Source of the DNA: Rhodospirillaceae bacterium
GTDB lineage: Bacteria; Pseudomonadota; Alphaproteobacteria; Dongiales; Dongiaceae
Reading direction: 5' to 3'
Assembly: GCA_016712715.1 (NCBI GenBank)
Contig: JADJQM010000001.1
Coordinates: 310,001 to 374,000 of the forward strand
Length of the DNA stretch: 64,000 nucleotides
Below, piece by piece: positions 55,096 to 63,145 of this stretch (position 1 is its first letter; the number at the start of each line of letters is the position of its first letter). Under the pieces are notes generated by a model. It searched no databases and was not told the DNA's origin. It saw only the letters and a program-made list of their open reading frames with translations. The translations under genes were made by a program, and so were the position numbers.

Positions 55096-55809
55096 TTGCC
55101 GCAGATCTCCGATTCCATTCACGCCATCCTGTTCGACAAGGATGGGACTCTGTTCGATTTCTACAAGACCTGGGGGCCTGTGACGGAAGAGGCAGCACTC
55201 CTGGTCGCGCGTGGCGATCCGGCGAAGGCCAGGCATATCCTCAAGGAAAGCGGCAAGGATCCGGAAACCGGCAAATATGTTCCCGGTTCGCCGATCGCCT
55301 CGGGCAGCAACCGTGAGATCTCGGACCTCTGGGCGAGCCTCGCCGGTCGCGCCGATACGGATGCCGTCTATGCCGAGGTGCATCAACTGTTCCTGAAGCG
55401 CCAGGCGACGGCGGCGACGCCGGTCACCGATCTCGACGTCCTGTTCAGCCGCCTCCGCGCGCGTGGTCTGTCATTGGGGGTGGCGACGATGGACAGCGAG
55501 GAATCAGCGCGCGCCTCGATGGCCCGGTTTGGCGTTCACGGTTCGCTCGACTTCATCTGCGGATTCGATACCGGCCACGGCGTGAAGCCGGGGGGCGGCA
55601 TGGTCGAGGCTTTCGCGCGCCATGTGAATCTGCGGCCATCGATGATCGCGGTGGTAGGTGACAGCCCCCATGACATGGCGATGGCACGGGCCGGCAAGGC
55701 GGGGAAGGCGATCGGCGTGCTGACCGGCGTCAGCCTGCGCGCGATCCTGATGGATCATGGCGCGGATGTCGTGATCGAGAGCATCGTGGAACTGGAGACG
55801 GCGCTTTAG
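55096..55809 (+). CDS. HAD-superfamily phosphatase (phosphoglycolate phosphatase-like)
   Basis: A 237-residue HAD hydrolase with subclass I cap. Motif I is ILFDKDGTLFDFYKTW (nucleophile and acid/base Asp near residues 13 and 15), motif II is GVATMDSEE near 118, the Lys is in GHGVKPGGG near 160, and motif IV is VVGDSPHDMAMARA near 183. It resembles phosphoglycolate phosphatases. The start is the TTG at 55096, four bases after choV, so it is probably co-transcribed with choXWV. A phosphorylated choline-related substrate is possible but unproven. Confidence 0.8.
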   Translation: MPQISDSIHAILFDKDGTLFDFYKTWGPVTEEAALLVARGDPAKARHILKESGKDPETGKYVPGSPIASGSNREISDLWASLAGRADTDAVYAEVHQLFLKRQATAATPVTDLDVLFSRLRARGLSLGVATMDSEESARASMARFGVHGSLDFICGFDTGHGVKPGGGMVEAFARHVNLRPSMIAVVGDSPHDMAMARAGKAGKAIGVLTGVSLRAILMDHGADVVIESIVELETAL

Positions 55810-55819
55810 GTGCCATCGC

Positions 55820-56998
55820 TCAATCGAGCGTGATGACCTTGACCTTCTTGCCGGACGTGGTGAGCGCCAGCTTGCCGTGCTTCAGCTTCAACGCTTCCTC
55901 GCCGAAGATCTCGCGGCGCCAGCCCTCGAGGGCCTGGATGTCGGCGTGATCGCTCGCAGCCAGGGCTTCGAGATCGCCTGCACTGGCAATCAGCTTCTGT
56001 GCCACTTCATGTTCGTCGCAATGGAATTTCAGCAGCACGCGCAGGAGTTCGATGATCGGTCCCAGGCCGGCCGGGATATCCGGCCGCGGGTCTAGCTTGG
56101 GTGCCTCGCTCTCTGGCATCTCCAGGCCGCGCTGGACGGCAGCCAGCACACCATCGCCAAGCTTGCCCTCGGCGAAGCTTCGCGACAGGCCGCGGCAGCG
56201 TGACAGGGCATCCACATCCCGGGGAGGATGGGCGGCAATCTCGAGCAGCGTCTCGTCCTTGACCAGCCGGTTGCGCGGCAGGTCGCGGGCCTGGGCCTCG
56301 CGTTCGCGCCAGGCGGCGATTTCCTTGAGGACCGCCAGGAAGCGCGGCTTGTCGCTGCGGGTCTTAAGGCGCATCCAGGCATTGTTGGGGTCGGCGCGAT
56401 AGGTATTGGGGTCGGTGAGGATGGCAATCTCGTCCTCAACCCAATGGGCACGCCCGGACTTTTCCACCTTGGCCTGCAGCTTCTCATAGACCGTGCGCAG
56501 ATAGGTGACGTCGGAGAGGGCGTAGGTCAGCTGCTTTTCCGACAGCGGCCGATGCGACCAGTCGGTAAAGCGCGACGATTTGTCGATCCTTGCGCCGGCC
56601 AGCTTGGTGGCTAGGGTCTCGTAGCTCGCGGCATCGCCAAACCCGCACAGCATGGCGACGATCTGGGTGTCGACCAGGGGTGTCGGCACCTTCCCGGTCA
56701 TGCGCACGAAGATTTCCACGTCCTGGCGTGCCGCGTGGAACACCTTGATCACCTTGGGATTGGCCAGCAACTCAAAAAGAGGTGCTAAATCAATCCCTTC
56801 CGCCAAGGCATCGATCGCTGCGGCCTCGTCAGGACCAGCCAGCTGAACCAGACAGAGGATCGGCCAATAGGTCTTGTCGCGGAGGAATTCGGTATCGATG
56901 GCAACAAAGGGAGCGCTCGACAGCCGTTGGCAAAAAGCGGCCAAAGTGGCGGTGTCGGCAATCACTGCGGCCTGTTGTTTGGTTGCTACCATGTTCAT
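55820..56998 (-). CDS. rnd: Ribonuclease D
   Basis: A 3'-5' exoribonuclease for tRNA 3' end maturation. The DEDDy residues are visible: D and E in AIDTEFLRD near residues 34-42, D in FHAARQDVEIF near 86-96, and D with Tyr-type spacing in YALSDVTYLRTVYEKL near 158. Two HRDC domains follow (ALKEIAAWREREAQARDLPRNRLV, here AAWREREAQARDLPRNRL, and the more divergent C-terminal one). Length 392 residues is typical. Divergent from aspS with a 154-base gap. Confidence 0.93.
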   Translation of the reverse strand: MNMVATKQQAAVIADTATLAAFCQRLSSAPFVAIDTEFLRDKTYWPILCLVQLAGPDEAAAIDALAEGIDLAPLFELLANPKVIKVFHAARQDVEIFVRMTGKVPTPLVDTQIVAMLCGFGDAASYETLATKLAGARIDKSSRFTDWSHRPLSEKQLTYALSDVTYLRTVYEKLQAKVEKSGRAHWVEDEIAILTDPNTYRADPNNAWMRLKTRSDKPRFLAVLKEIAAWREREAQARDLPRNRLVKDETLLEIAAHPPRDVDALSRCRGLSRSFAEGKLGDGVLAAVQRGLEMPESEAPKLDPRPDIPAGLGPIIELLRVLLKFHCDEHEVAQKLIASAGDLEALAASDHADIQALEGWRREIFGEEALKLKHGKLALTTSGKKVKVITLD

Positions 56999-57152
56999 CG
57001 GGTTTAGCTATAACGACTGGACCCGAGTCAAGGGAAGGGCCTCGTTTGCATAAGCGGGATGCCCGCCGAAACCCTTGACAATCCGCCGCTTTCCGCGTCA
57101 TTTGCCCAGCAAATTTGGGTGCAATTTCCGTTATTTTCAAGGACTTCCCAAG

Positions 57153-58934
57153 ATGCATGCCTACCGTTCCCATACCTGCGGCCAGTTGCGCGCCAAAGAC
57201 ACCGGCGAGACCGTCCGAATCTCCGGCTGGATCCACCGCAAGCGGGACCATGGGAATCTGGTGTTCATCGATTTGCGCGACCATTATGGCCTGACGCAAT
57301 GCGTGCTGGATATCTCCAACCCGATCTTCAAGCAGGTTGAGCAGACCCGACTGGAAAGCGTCGTGACGGTGACCGGCAAGGTCGTCGCCCGCACGCCGGA
57401 AACCACGAACCCGCGCATGCCGACCGGCGAGATCGAGGTCGTGATCCAGGAATATGCGGTCCAGGGTACGGCCGAGGTTCTGCCGCTGCAGGTCAACAGC
57501 GAGGAAGATTACAGTGAGGAAATCCGCCTCAAGCACCGCTTCCTGGATCTGCGTCGGGACAAGGTGCACCGCAACATGATGTTGCGCGCAAATGTCATCG
57601 CGAGCCTCCGCCGCCGCATGATCGCGCAAGGCTTCACCGAGTTCCAGACGCCGATCCTGACGTCGTCGTCGCCGGAAGGTGCCCGCGACTTCCTGGTGCC
57701 CTCGCGCATGCATCCCGGCAAGTTCTACGCCCTGCCGCAGGCACCGCAGCAGTTCAAGCAGCTCCTGATGGTGGCGGGCTTCGACCGCTATTTCCAAATC
57801 GCCCCCTGCTTCCGTGACGAGGACAGCCGGGCCGACCGCAGCCCCGGCGAGTTCTACCAGCTCGATTTCGAGATGAGCTTCGTCACGCAAGAGGACGTGT
57901 TCAACGCCATCGAGCCGGTGCTGCACGGTGTGTTCGAGGAATTCGCCGAGGATCGCGTCGTCTCCGTTATGCTGTTCCCGCAGATCCCGTTCGAGGAATC
58001 CATGCTGCGCTACGGCTCGGACAAGCCGGATCTGCGCAACCCGATCCGCATCACCGACGTGACGGAGATCTTCCGTGGTTCCGGTTTCGGCATCTTCGCG
58101 AAGGCCGTCGAGGCTGGCTCCGTCGTGCGCGCCATTCCGGCACCAGGTGCTGCCGGCAAGCCCCGTTCCTTCTTCGACAAGCTCAACGATTGGGCGAAGA
58201 CCAATGGGGCAGCTGGCCTGGGCTATGTGATTTTCGAAGCGGCTGGCCCTAAGGGCCCGATCGCCAAGAACCTCGACGAAGCGCGCCTGGCACAGCTGAA
58301 GGAACAGGCGGGTCTCAAGGACGGCGATGCCGTGTTCTTCTCCTGCGACAAGAAGCTCGCCGCCGCCAAATTCGCCGGCGCCGTGCGCACCCGTTTGGGC
58401 GAAGAACTGGGCCTCATCGATCCGAAGAAATTCGAGTTCTGCTGGATCGTCGATTTCCCGATGTACGAACTCAACGAAGACACCAACCAGATCGAGTTCA
58501 GCCACAACCCGTTCTCGATGCCGCAGGGTGGCCTCGATGCGCTGCTGAACAAGGATCCGCTGACGATCAACGCGTTCCAATACGACATCGTTTGCAACGG
58601 CATCGAATTGTCGTCGGGCGCTATCCGGAACCATCGCGCCGAGATCATGTACAAGGCTTTCGAGATCGCCGGCTATGCGAGCTCCGTGGTTGAGGAGAAA
58701 TTCGGCGGCATGCTAAATGCGTTCAAATTCGGCGCGCCGCCGCATGGTGGTTCCGCGCCGGGTATCGACCGCATTGTCATGCTCCTCGCGGAAGAGAAGA
58801 ATATCCGAGAAGTGATTTGCTTCCCGTTGAACCAGCGTGCCGAGGATCTGCTGATGCAGGCGCCGACCGAAGTGCCGCCTGCGCGGCTGAAGGAATTGAG
58901 CATTCGCCTCGATTTGCCTTTAGCCAAAAAGTAG
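57153..58934 (+). CDS. aspS: Aspartyl-tRNA synthetase
   Basis: Class II synthetase. The N-terminal OB anticodon domain starts HAYRSHTCGQLRAKDTGETV. Motif 2 FRDEDSRADRSPGEFYQLDFE, given as CFRDEDSRADRSPGEFYQLD near 228-247, and motif 3 GGSAPGIDRIVMLL near 531 are intact, as is the bacterial insertion domain. Length 593 residues. H33 in RKRDHGN occupies the place where Pseudomonas-type non-discriminating AspRS has His31 and E. coli has Leu, so it may also charge tRNA-Asn. ATG 57153 is chosen by homology. Confidence 0.95.
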   Translation: MHAYRSHTCGQLRAKDTGETVRISGWIHRKRDHGNLVFIDLRDHYGLTQCVLDISNPIFKQVEQTRLESVVTVTGKVVARTPETTNPRMPTGEIEVVIQEYAVQGTAEVLPLQVNSEEDYSEEIRLKHRFLDLRRDKVHRNMMLRANVIASLRRRMIAQGFTEFQTPILTSSSPEGARDFLVPSRMHPGKFYALPQAPQQFKQLLMVAGFDRYFQIAPCFRDEDSRADRSPGEFYQLDFEMSFVTQEDVFNAIEPVLHGVFEEFAEDRVVSVMLFPQIPFEESMLRYGSDKPDLRNPIRITDVTEIFRGSGFGIFAKAVEAGSVVRAIPAPGAAGKPRSFFDKLNDWAKTNGAAGLGYVIFEAAGPKGPIAKNLDEARLAQLKEQAGLKDGDAVFFSCDKKLAAAKFAGAVRTRLGEELGLIDPKKFEFCWIVDFPMYELNEDTNQIEFSHNPFSMPQGGLDALLNKDPLTINAFQYDIVCNGIELSSGAIRNHRAEIMYKAFEIAGYASSVVEEKFGGMLNAFKFGAPPHGGSAPGIDRIVMLLAEEKNIREVICFPLNQRAEDLLMQAPTEVPPARLKELSIRLDLPLAKK

Positions 58935-59055
58935 GTCAGTATCCCGCGAAATCCCGTGCTGCGGATGCCCTGCCGGTTCCATGCTGGCAGGAAAATGGGT
59001 CGGCAAAGTCGGTGCCGGCGGGCGCGGATGATCGGACCAATATCCAGGGGAGCGG

Positions 59056-60093
59056 ATGTCCTTACCCTTTGATGACGGCTTCTCCGTTCCAGCCGAGTGG
59101 GTGCTCCATGCCCGCTGCTGGATGGCGTGGCCGACCCGTGCGGAAAGCTGGGGTGAACATCTGGATGCGGCGCGCGACAGCGTCGTCGAACTCGCCAATA
59201 CCGTGGCCGAGTTCGAACCTGTCTCGATGATCACCAAGCCGAAGAACGTTGCCGAAGTTTCGCTGGCGACAGGCACCAACGTCAGCCAGATCTCGCTCGC
59301 CCATGATGATTGCTGGATGCGCGACATCGGACCCAGCTTTCTCGCCAATGCCGGCGGCGAAATCGCGGGCGTCACCTGGGGATGGAACGCCTGGGGTCAT
59401 CGTTTTGACGATTTTGAGCGCGATGCCGCTGTTGCCGAAACGCTGCTCGATCGGCTGGAGATGCGCCGTTACATGGGCGCGCTGATCCTCGAAGGTGGCG
59501 CAGTTCACTGTGACGGTGAGGGCACTCTGCTCACCAGCGAGAGTGTACTGATGAATCCCAACCGCAATCCGGATCTCACCAAGGAACAGGTCGAGGAGCA
59601 GCTTATCCAGATGCTGGGCGTGCGGCATATCATCTGGCTGGGCGAAGGCCTGCAGGACGATATGCGCGGCGGCCATGTCGAAAACCTGGCGCGTTTCGTG
59701 CGCCCGGGCGTCGTCCTCGCCACCTCATGCAGCGATCCGGCCGATCCCAATTTCAAGGTCTGCGAGGACAATCTGCAGCGCCTGCGCCACACGCGCGACG
59801 CGGCTGGGCGCGAACTCGAGATCATTGAGGTCGAGCAGCCACGGCCGCGCTTCGATGCCGAAGGACGGCGCCTCGCCATGTCCTATGTCAATTTCTATCT
59901 GCCCAATAGTGCCGTGATCCTGCCGGCCTTTGAAGATGGCCAGGCTGACAAGCGCGCCTATGACATCACCACGCGCATCTATCCCAAGCGCGAGATCGTG
60001 CAATTGCCGGCGATCGAGCTGGCCTATGGTGGTGGTGGCATTCACTCAATCTGCCTGCCGCAGCCGGCCGGCAACGTCGCGAAGCCCCGCTGA
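59056..60093 (+). CDS. Agmatine deiminase-like protein with displaced active-site Cys
   Basis: Guanidino-group-modifying enzyme family (agmatine to N-carbamoylputrescine). Most catalytic-site motifs agree: DDCWMRDIGPSF near residues 90-101, LEGGAVHCDGEGTLLTSE near 143-160, RGGHVENLARFVRPG near 200, and SYVNFYLPNSAVILP near 276. At the C terminus the family reads GGNIHCITQ with a nucleophilic Cys. Here residues 325-334 read GGGGIHSICL, so Ser331 occupies the Cys position and Cys333 is two residues later. Length 345 residues. AGGGGAGCGG precedes ATG 59056. Activity is uncertain. Confidence 0.8.
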   Translation: MSLPFDDGFSVPAEWVLHARCWMAWPTRAESWGEHLDAARDSVVELANTVAEFEPVSMITKPKNVAEVSLATGTNVSQISLAHDDCWMRDIGPSFLANAGGEIAGVTWGWNAWGHRFDDFERDAAVAETLLDRLEMRRYMGALILEGGAVHCDGEGTLLTSESVLMNPNRNPDLTKEQVEEQLIQMLGVRHIIWLGEGLQDDMRGGHVENLARFVRPGVVLATSCSDPADPNFKVCEDNLQRLRHTRDAAGRELEIIEVEQPRPRFDAEGRRLAMSYVNFYLPNSAVILPAFEDGQADKRAYDITTRIYPKREIVQLPAIELAYGGGGIHSICLPQPAGNVAKPR

Positions 60094-60167
60094 CGGCACC
60101 CCGCGACATAAGCGAAGACGCGCTTCTTGAACTCATCCTCGACAAGGCCGGGGCAGGGCAGCGCATC

Positions 60168-60731
60168 ATGATCGGCATCGCCGGCCCGCCAGGCGCCGGC
60201 AAGAGTACCTTGGCCGAAGCCTTGTGCGCGCGTCTGAATGAACGTCTGTCCGATGATCCCGCCCTGGTGGTTCCGATGGACGGCTTTCATTTCGACAATG
60301 ACATTCTCGTGGCCCAGGGGCTGCTGCCACGGAAAGGGGCCCCGCAGACGTTCGATGTCGCGGGCTTCCATCACCTGCTGACGCGGTTGCGCGGCCCTGA
60401 GCCAGAGATTGGCATACCGGTCTTCGACCGGGACCGCGACCTCGCCCGCGCCGGTGCCAGGCTGATCACCCCGGTGCAGCGCATCCTCCTCATCGAAGGC
60501 AACTACCTGCTGCTGAAGATGGAACCGTGGTCGCGGTTGAAATCCTTGTTCGATCTCACCGTGTTCCTGCCGGTGCCCATGTCCTTACTGGAAGAGCGCC
60601 TCGTCCAGCGCTGGCTGGATCATGGCCTGACATTGTCGGCTGCGGAAACGCGCGCGCGCGGTAACGATATCCCCAACGCCGCATTGGTTCTGGCTGAAAG
60701 CCAGCCGGCAGACTGTATCCTGCGCTACTGA
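60168..60731 (+). CDS. Small-molecule kinase of the PRK/uridine kinase-like family
   Basis: P-loop kinase resembling YggC/FrcK-type nucleoside or sugar kinases and pantothenate kinase. The Walker A is IGIAGPPGAGKSTLAEALC (residues 2-20 from ATG 60168), PMDGFHFDNDIL near 36 is the substrate region, PVFDRDRDLARAG near 84, and ILLIEGNYLLL near 106 is a Walker-B-like strand. From ATG 60168 it is 187 residues. The frame is open and protein-like back to 60090 (DISEDALLELILDKAG), so the true start is probably near the aguA-like stop, perhaps a CTG. The substrate is unknown. Confidence 0.78.
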   Translation: MIGIAGPPGAGKSTLAEALCARLNERLSDDPALVVPMDGFHFDNDILVAQGLLPRKGAPQTFDVAGFHHLLTRLRGPEPEIGIPVFDRDRDLARAGARLITPVQRILLIEGNYLLLKMEPWSRLKSLFDLTVFLPVPMSLLEERLVQRWLDHGLTLSAAETRARGNDIPNAALVLAESQPADCILRY

Positions 60732-61859
60732 TTGCTGCGCAGATAGGCGCGCATGGCCGCCAGCCCTTCCGGCACATGGTTGCGGACAAAGCCGATGCGG
60801 AAGCGATCGGTGGGCGTCGAGGTGAGCTCAGATCGATAAAGTCCTGCTGGCAGCAACACAACACCCGCTTCCTCTACCAATCGACGGCAGAAGGTTTCGA
60901 CGCCGTCCTTGCCCAGATAGCGCGGGAAGGCGATGCAGCCGCCATCGGGATGTTGCCAGTCGAAGAGATCCGGGAAATCGGCGAAGAAGGCATCAACGGC
61001 CGCGAGATTGCTGGCAATGAGCGCCTGGTTGCGGGCGATGATCTTGTCCGTGGCCTTGAGGGCGATGACGGATAGATGCTCGCTCGGTCCCGCATTGCAG
61101 ATGGAGAGATAGTGCTTCACCCGCTCCATGCGGTAGAGCAGATCATGGTCGCGCGAGGCGATCCAGCCGACGCGCAGGCCTGGCAGGCCATAGGCCTTGG
61201 ACATGACGCCCAAGGTCAGGCCCTTCTCATAGGCCTCGATCGCGGAGGGCAGGCGCAGTTCCGGCTTCCGCTCCAGCCCGCGATAGACCTCGTCCGAGAA
61301 CAGCCAGATGCCATGCTGCCGACAAAGCGCCACGAGCCCGTCGAACGTTGCGCGGTCGATCACTTTGCCGGTCGGGTTGTGCGGGAAATTGATGGCGATG
61401 AGCTTGGTGTTTGGGCGAATGGCGGCGCGCATCGCATCCAGATCGAGTGCCCAGTTGTTGTCGGCATCGAGGGCCACGCCGGTCGTGGCGCAGAGGGCGC
61501 GCGGCAGCTCTTCGCTTGATTGATAGTTCGGCGTCACCACGATGGCGTGGTCATCCTTCTCGAGGAGCGCGTGCATGGCGCAGAAGATACCTTCCTCGGC
61601 GCCGGCAAAGGCCAATATGTCATCCGGTTTCACGCCTTCGTAGATGGAGGCCACCGCGGCGCGGAGGGCAGGGGTGCCGGTTGTCTCGATATATTGCAGT
61701 GGCAGGTCCTCGAAGATCGCGCGATCCTCCGGCGTCGCCAGGGCCAGCAATTCCTTCAGGCTCAAGGTCTGCATGTCTGATGCCGTCATGTGATAGCGGC
61801 AGGCGAACTCCCATTTGCCGAGATAGGTTTCCCAAACGGAAATCGGGCAGCATCGACAT
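60725..61859 (-). CDS. PLP-dependent aminotransferase, fold type I (frameshift near 61828)
   Basis: Class I/II aminotransferase of about 378 residues. The N terminus MSMLPDFRL from 61859 is followed, one frame over, by ETYLGKWEFACRYHMTASDM; an extra G in a GGG run near 61828 explains the break. The body shows TTGTPALRAAVASIY, AINFPHNPTGKVID with the substrate-binding Asn, FSDEVYRGLE, and the PLP lysine in GVMSKAYGLPGLRVGW. The substrate is not readable. It starts 11 bases after the YheO-type regulator and probably forms an operon with it; its 3' end overlaps the converging kinase by seven bases. Confidence 0.85.
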
Positions 61860-61870
61860 GGGTCTATCCT

Positions 61871-62500
61871 TCAGGCTTTGCGGGCTTCGCCGAGCAAATT
61901 GTAGATGGTGGCGCGCGACAGGCCGAGCGCATCGGCCACATGCTGCGCCGCCTTGCGGGTGGCAAATAGGTTGCGGTCTTCGAGATAGGCCATCAGCGCC
62001 ACCCGGTCGTCGCGGTCGATCGCCTTCAAGGTCAGGCCCCGTTCCTGTAGAAAAGCGCGGATGGCGAGATTGATTTGCTCGCGCCAATCCTGGGCGAAGA
62101 TCGGTTCGGGTGTCGGCTGCTCGGCCTTGGTAAAGGCATTCAGCAGATCGATGGCGCGGTCGAAAACGGCCAGATCGAAATTGATGCACAACAGGCCGAT
62201 ACGCCGACCGGTTTCGTCCTTGAGGATGGCACTGATAGATTTCAGCCGTCCACCCTCGGGACTGGCCTTCTCATAAGGGCCATAAACATCCTTCTCGCCG
62301 ATCAGTTCAGGATCGCTGCCGAGATGCGACGGATCGCCAACCCCACGTTTGGAGAAGGCGTTCCAGATGCCGGCAACGCGGTCTGTTTGTAAATCATGAA
62401 CGACTACCTCCGCTTGCGGCGCGAGGAGCGCCGCAATGGCGGAAGCAGTTGGAAAATGAAGGGCGAGAGCGCCCGGCGGCTTGGGTAGTTTGCGGCTCAT
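61871..62500 (-). CDS. YheO/DauR-type transcriptional regulator
   Basis: Regulator with an N-terminal PAS-like YheO domain (residues about 12-115, including VVVHDLQTDRVAGIWNAFSKR and SISAILKDETGRRIGLLCIN) and a C-terminal helix-turn-helix (ATRKAAQHVADALGLSRATIYNLLGEARKA, here DALGLSRATIYNLL). DauR, the best-known member, controls D-arginine catabolism. About 209 residues from ATG 62500; ATG 62518 is an alternative. It sits directly upstream of the aminotransferase, so it may respond to that enzyme's amino acid substrate. Confidence 0.85.
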   Translation of the reverse strand: MSRKLPKPPGALALHFPTASAIAALLAPQAEVVVHDLQTDRVAGIWNAFSKRGVGDPSHLGSDPELIGEKDVYGPYEKASPEGGRLKSISAILKDETGRRIGLLCINFDLAVFDRAIDLLNAFTKAEQPTPEPIFAQDWREQINLAIRAFLQERGLTLKAIDRDDRVALMAYLEDRNLFATRKAAQHVADALGLSRATIYNLLGEARKA

Positions 62501-62599
62501 ATGCGGGAGATAGTCCAATTTAGACGATTTGTCAAATTGCCTATCGCAATATCTCTACCGTCATGGTCGGCCTTCGCCGACCATGACGAGAAAGGTCGA

Positions 62600-63145
62600 T
62601 TACCGCGGTTTCCGCTTCCGATACAGCACATGCCGCAGCAGCGGATGATCCGCGGCCAGCATCGGATGATCAAAATCCGCGTCCGTGTCATGAACGAGCC
62701 CCAGCCGGTCCATCACCTTGCGCGAACGTTGGTTGCTGACCGTTGTGAAGGACACGATCTCCGGCAGATCGAGCACGGTGAAGCCGAAGCCAAGCGCCAC
62801 GCGCCCGGCTTCGGTCGCATAGCCGTGGCCCCAATGCTCAAAGGCGAGGCGCCAGCCGACCTCGACGCAAGGTGTGAAGGCCGCCTCGAAACGCGGCCGG
62901 GACAGGCCGGCATAGCCGATGAATTCTGCCCTGCCTGGAATCTCCAGCGCCCACAGGCCCCAGCCTTGGGTATCAACTTGCCCGGCGATGCGGTCGGCGA
63001 AGGCGTCGCTTTCCTCCCGCGTCAGCAACTTGCCGATGGTCGCCATAACCCGGGGATCGGCATTGAGCGCTGCGAAGGGCACACGGTCACCGGCCCGCCA
63101 CGGCCGCATCAGCAATCGCTCCGATGCGAGCGTGGGCGCCGTCAT
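62600..63145 (-). CDS. RimJ/RimL-type GNAT acetyltransferase
   Basis: A 181-residue GNAT of the ribosomal-protein N-acetyltransferase group. It starts LASERLLMRPWRAGDRVPF. The acetyl-CoA site lies in VEVGWRLAFEHWGHGYATEAGRVAL (here GWRLAFEHWGHGYATEAG, near residue 97), and VSNQRSRKVMDRLGLV near 140 is the helix after beta 5. The ATG overlaps the argS stop (TAATG), so the two are co-transcribed. The substrate is unknown. Confidence 0.82.
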   Translation of the reverse strand: MTAPTLASERLLMRPWRAGDRVPFAALNADPRVMATIGKLLTREESDAFADRIAGQVDTQGWGLWALEIPGRAEFIGYAGLSRPRFEAAFTPCVEVGWRLAFEHWGHGYATEAGRVALGFGFTVLDLPEIVSFTTVSNQRSRKVMDRLGLVHDTDADFDHPMLAADHPLLRHVLYRKRKPR

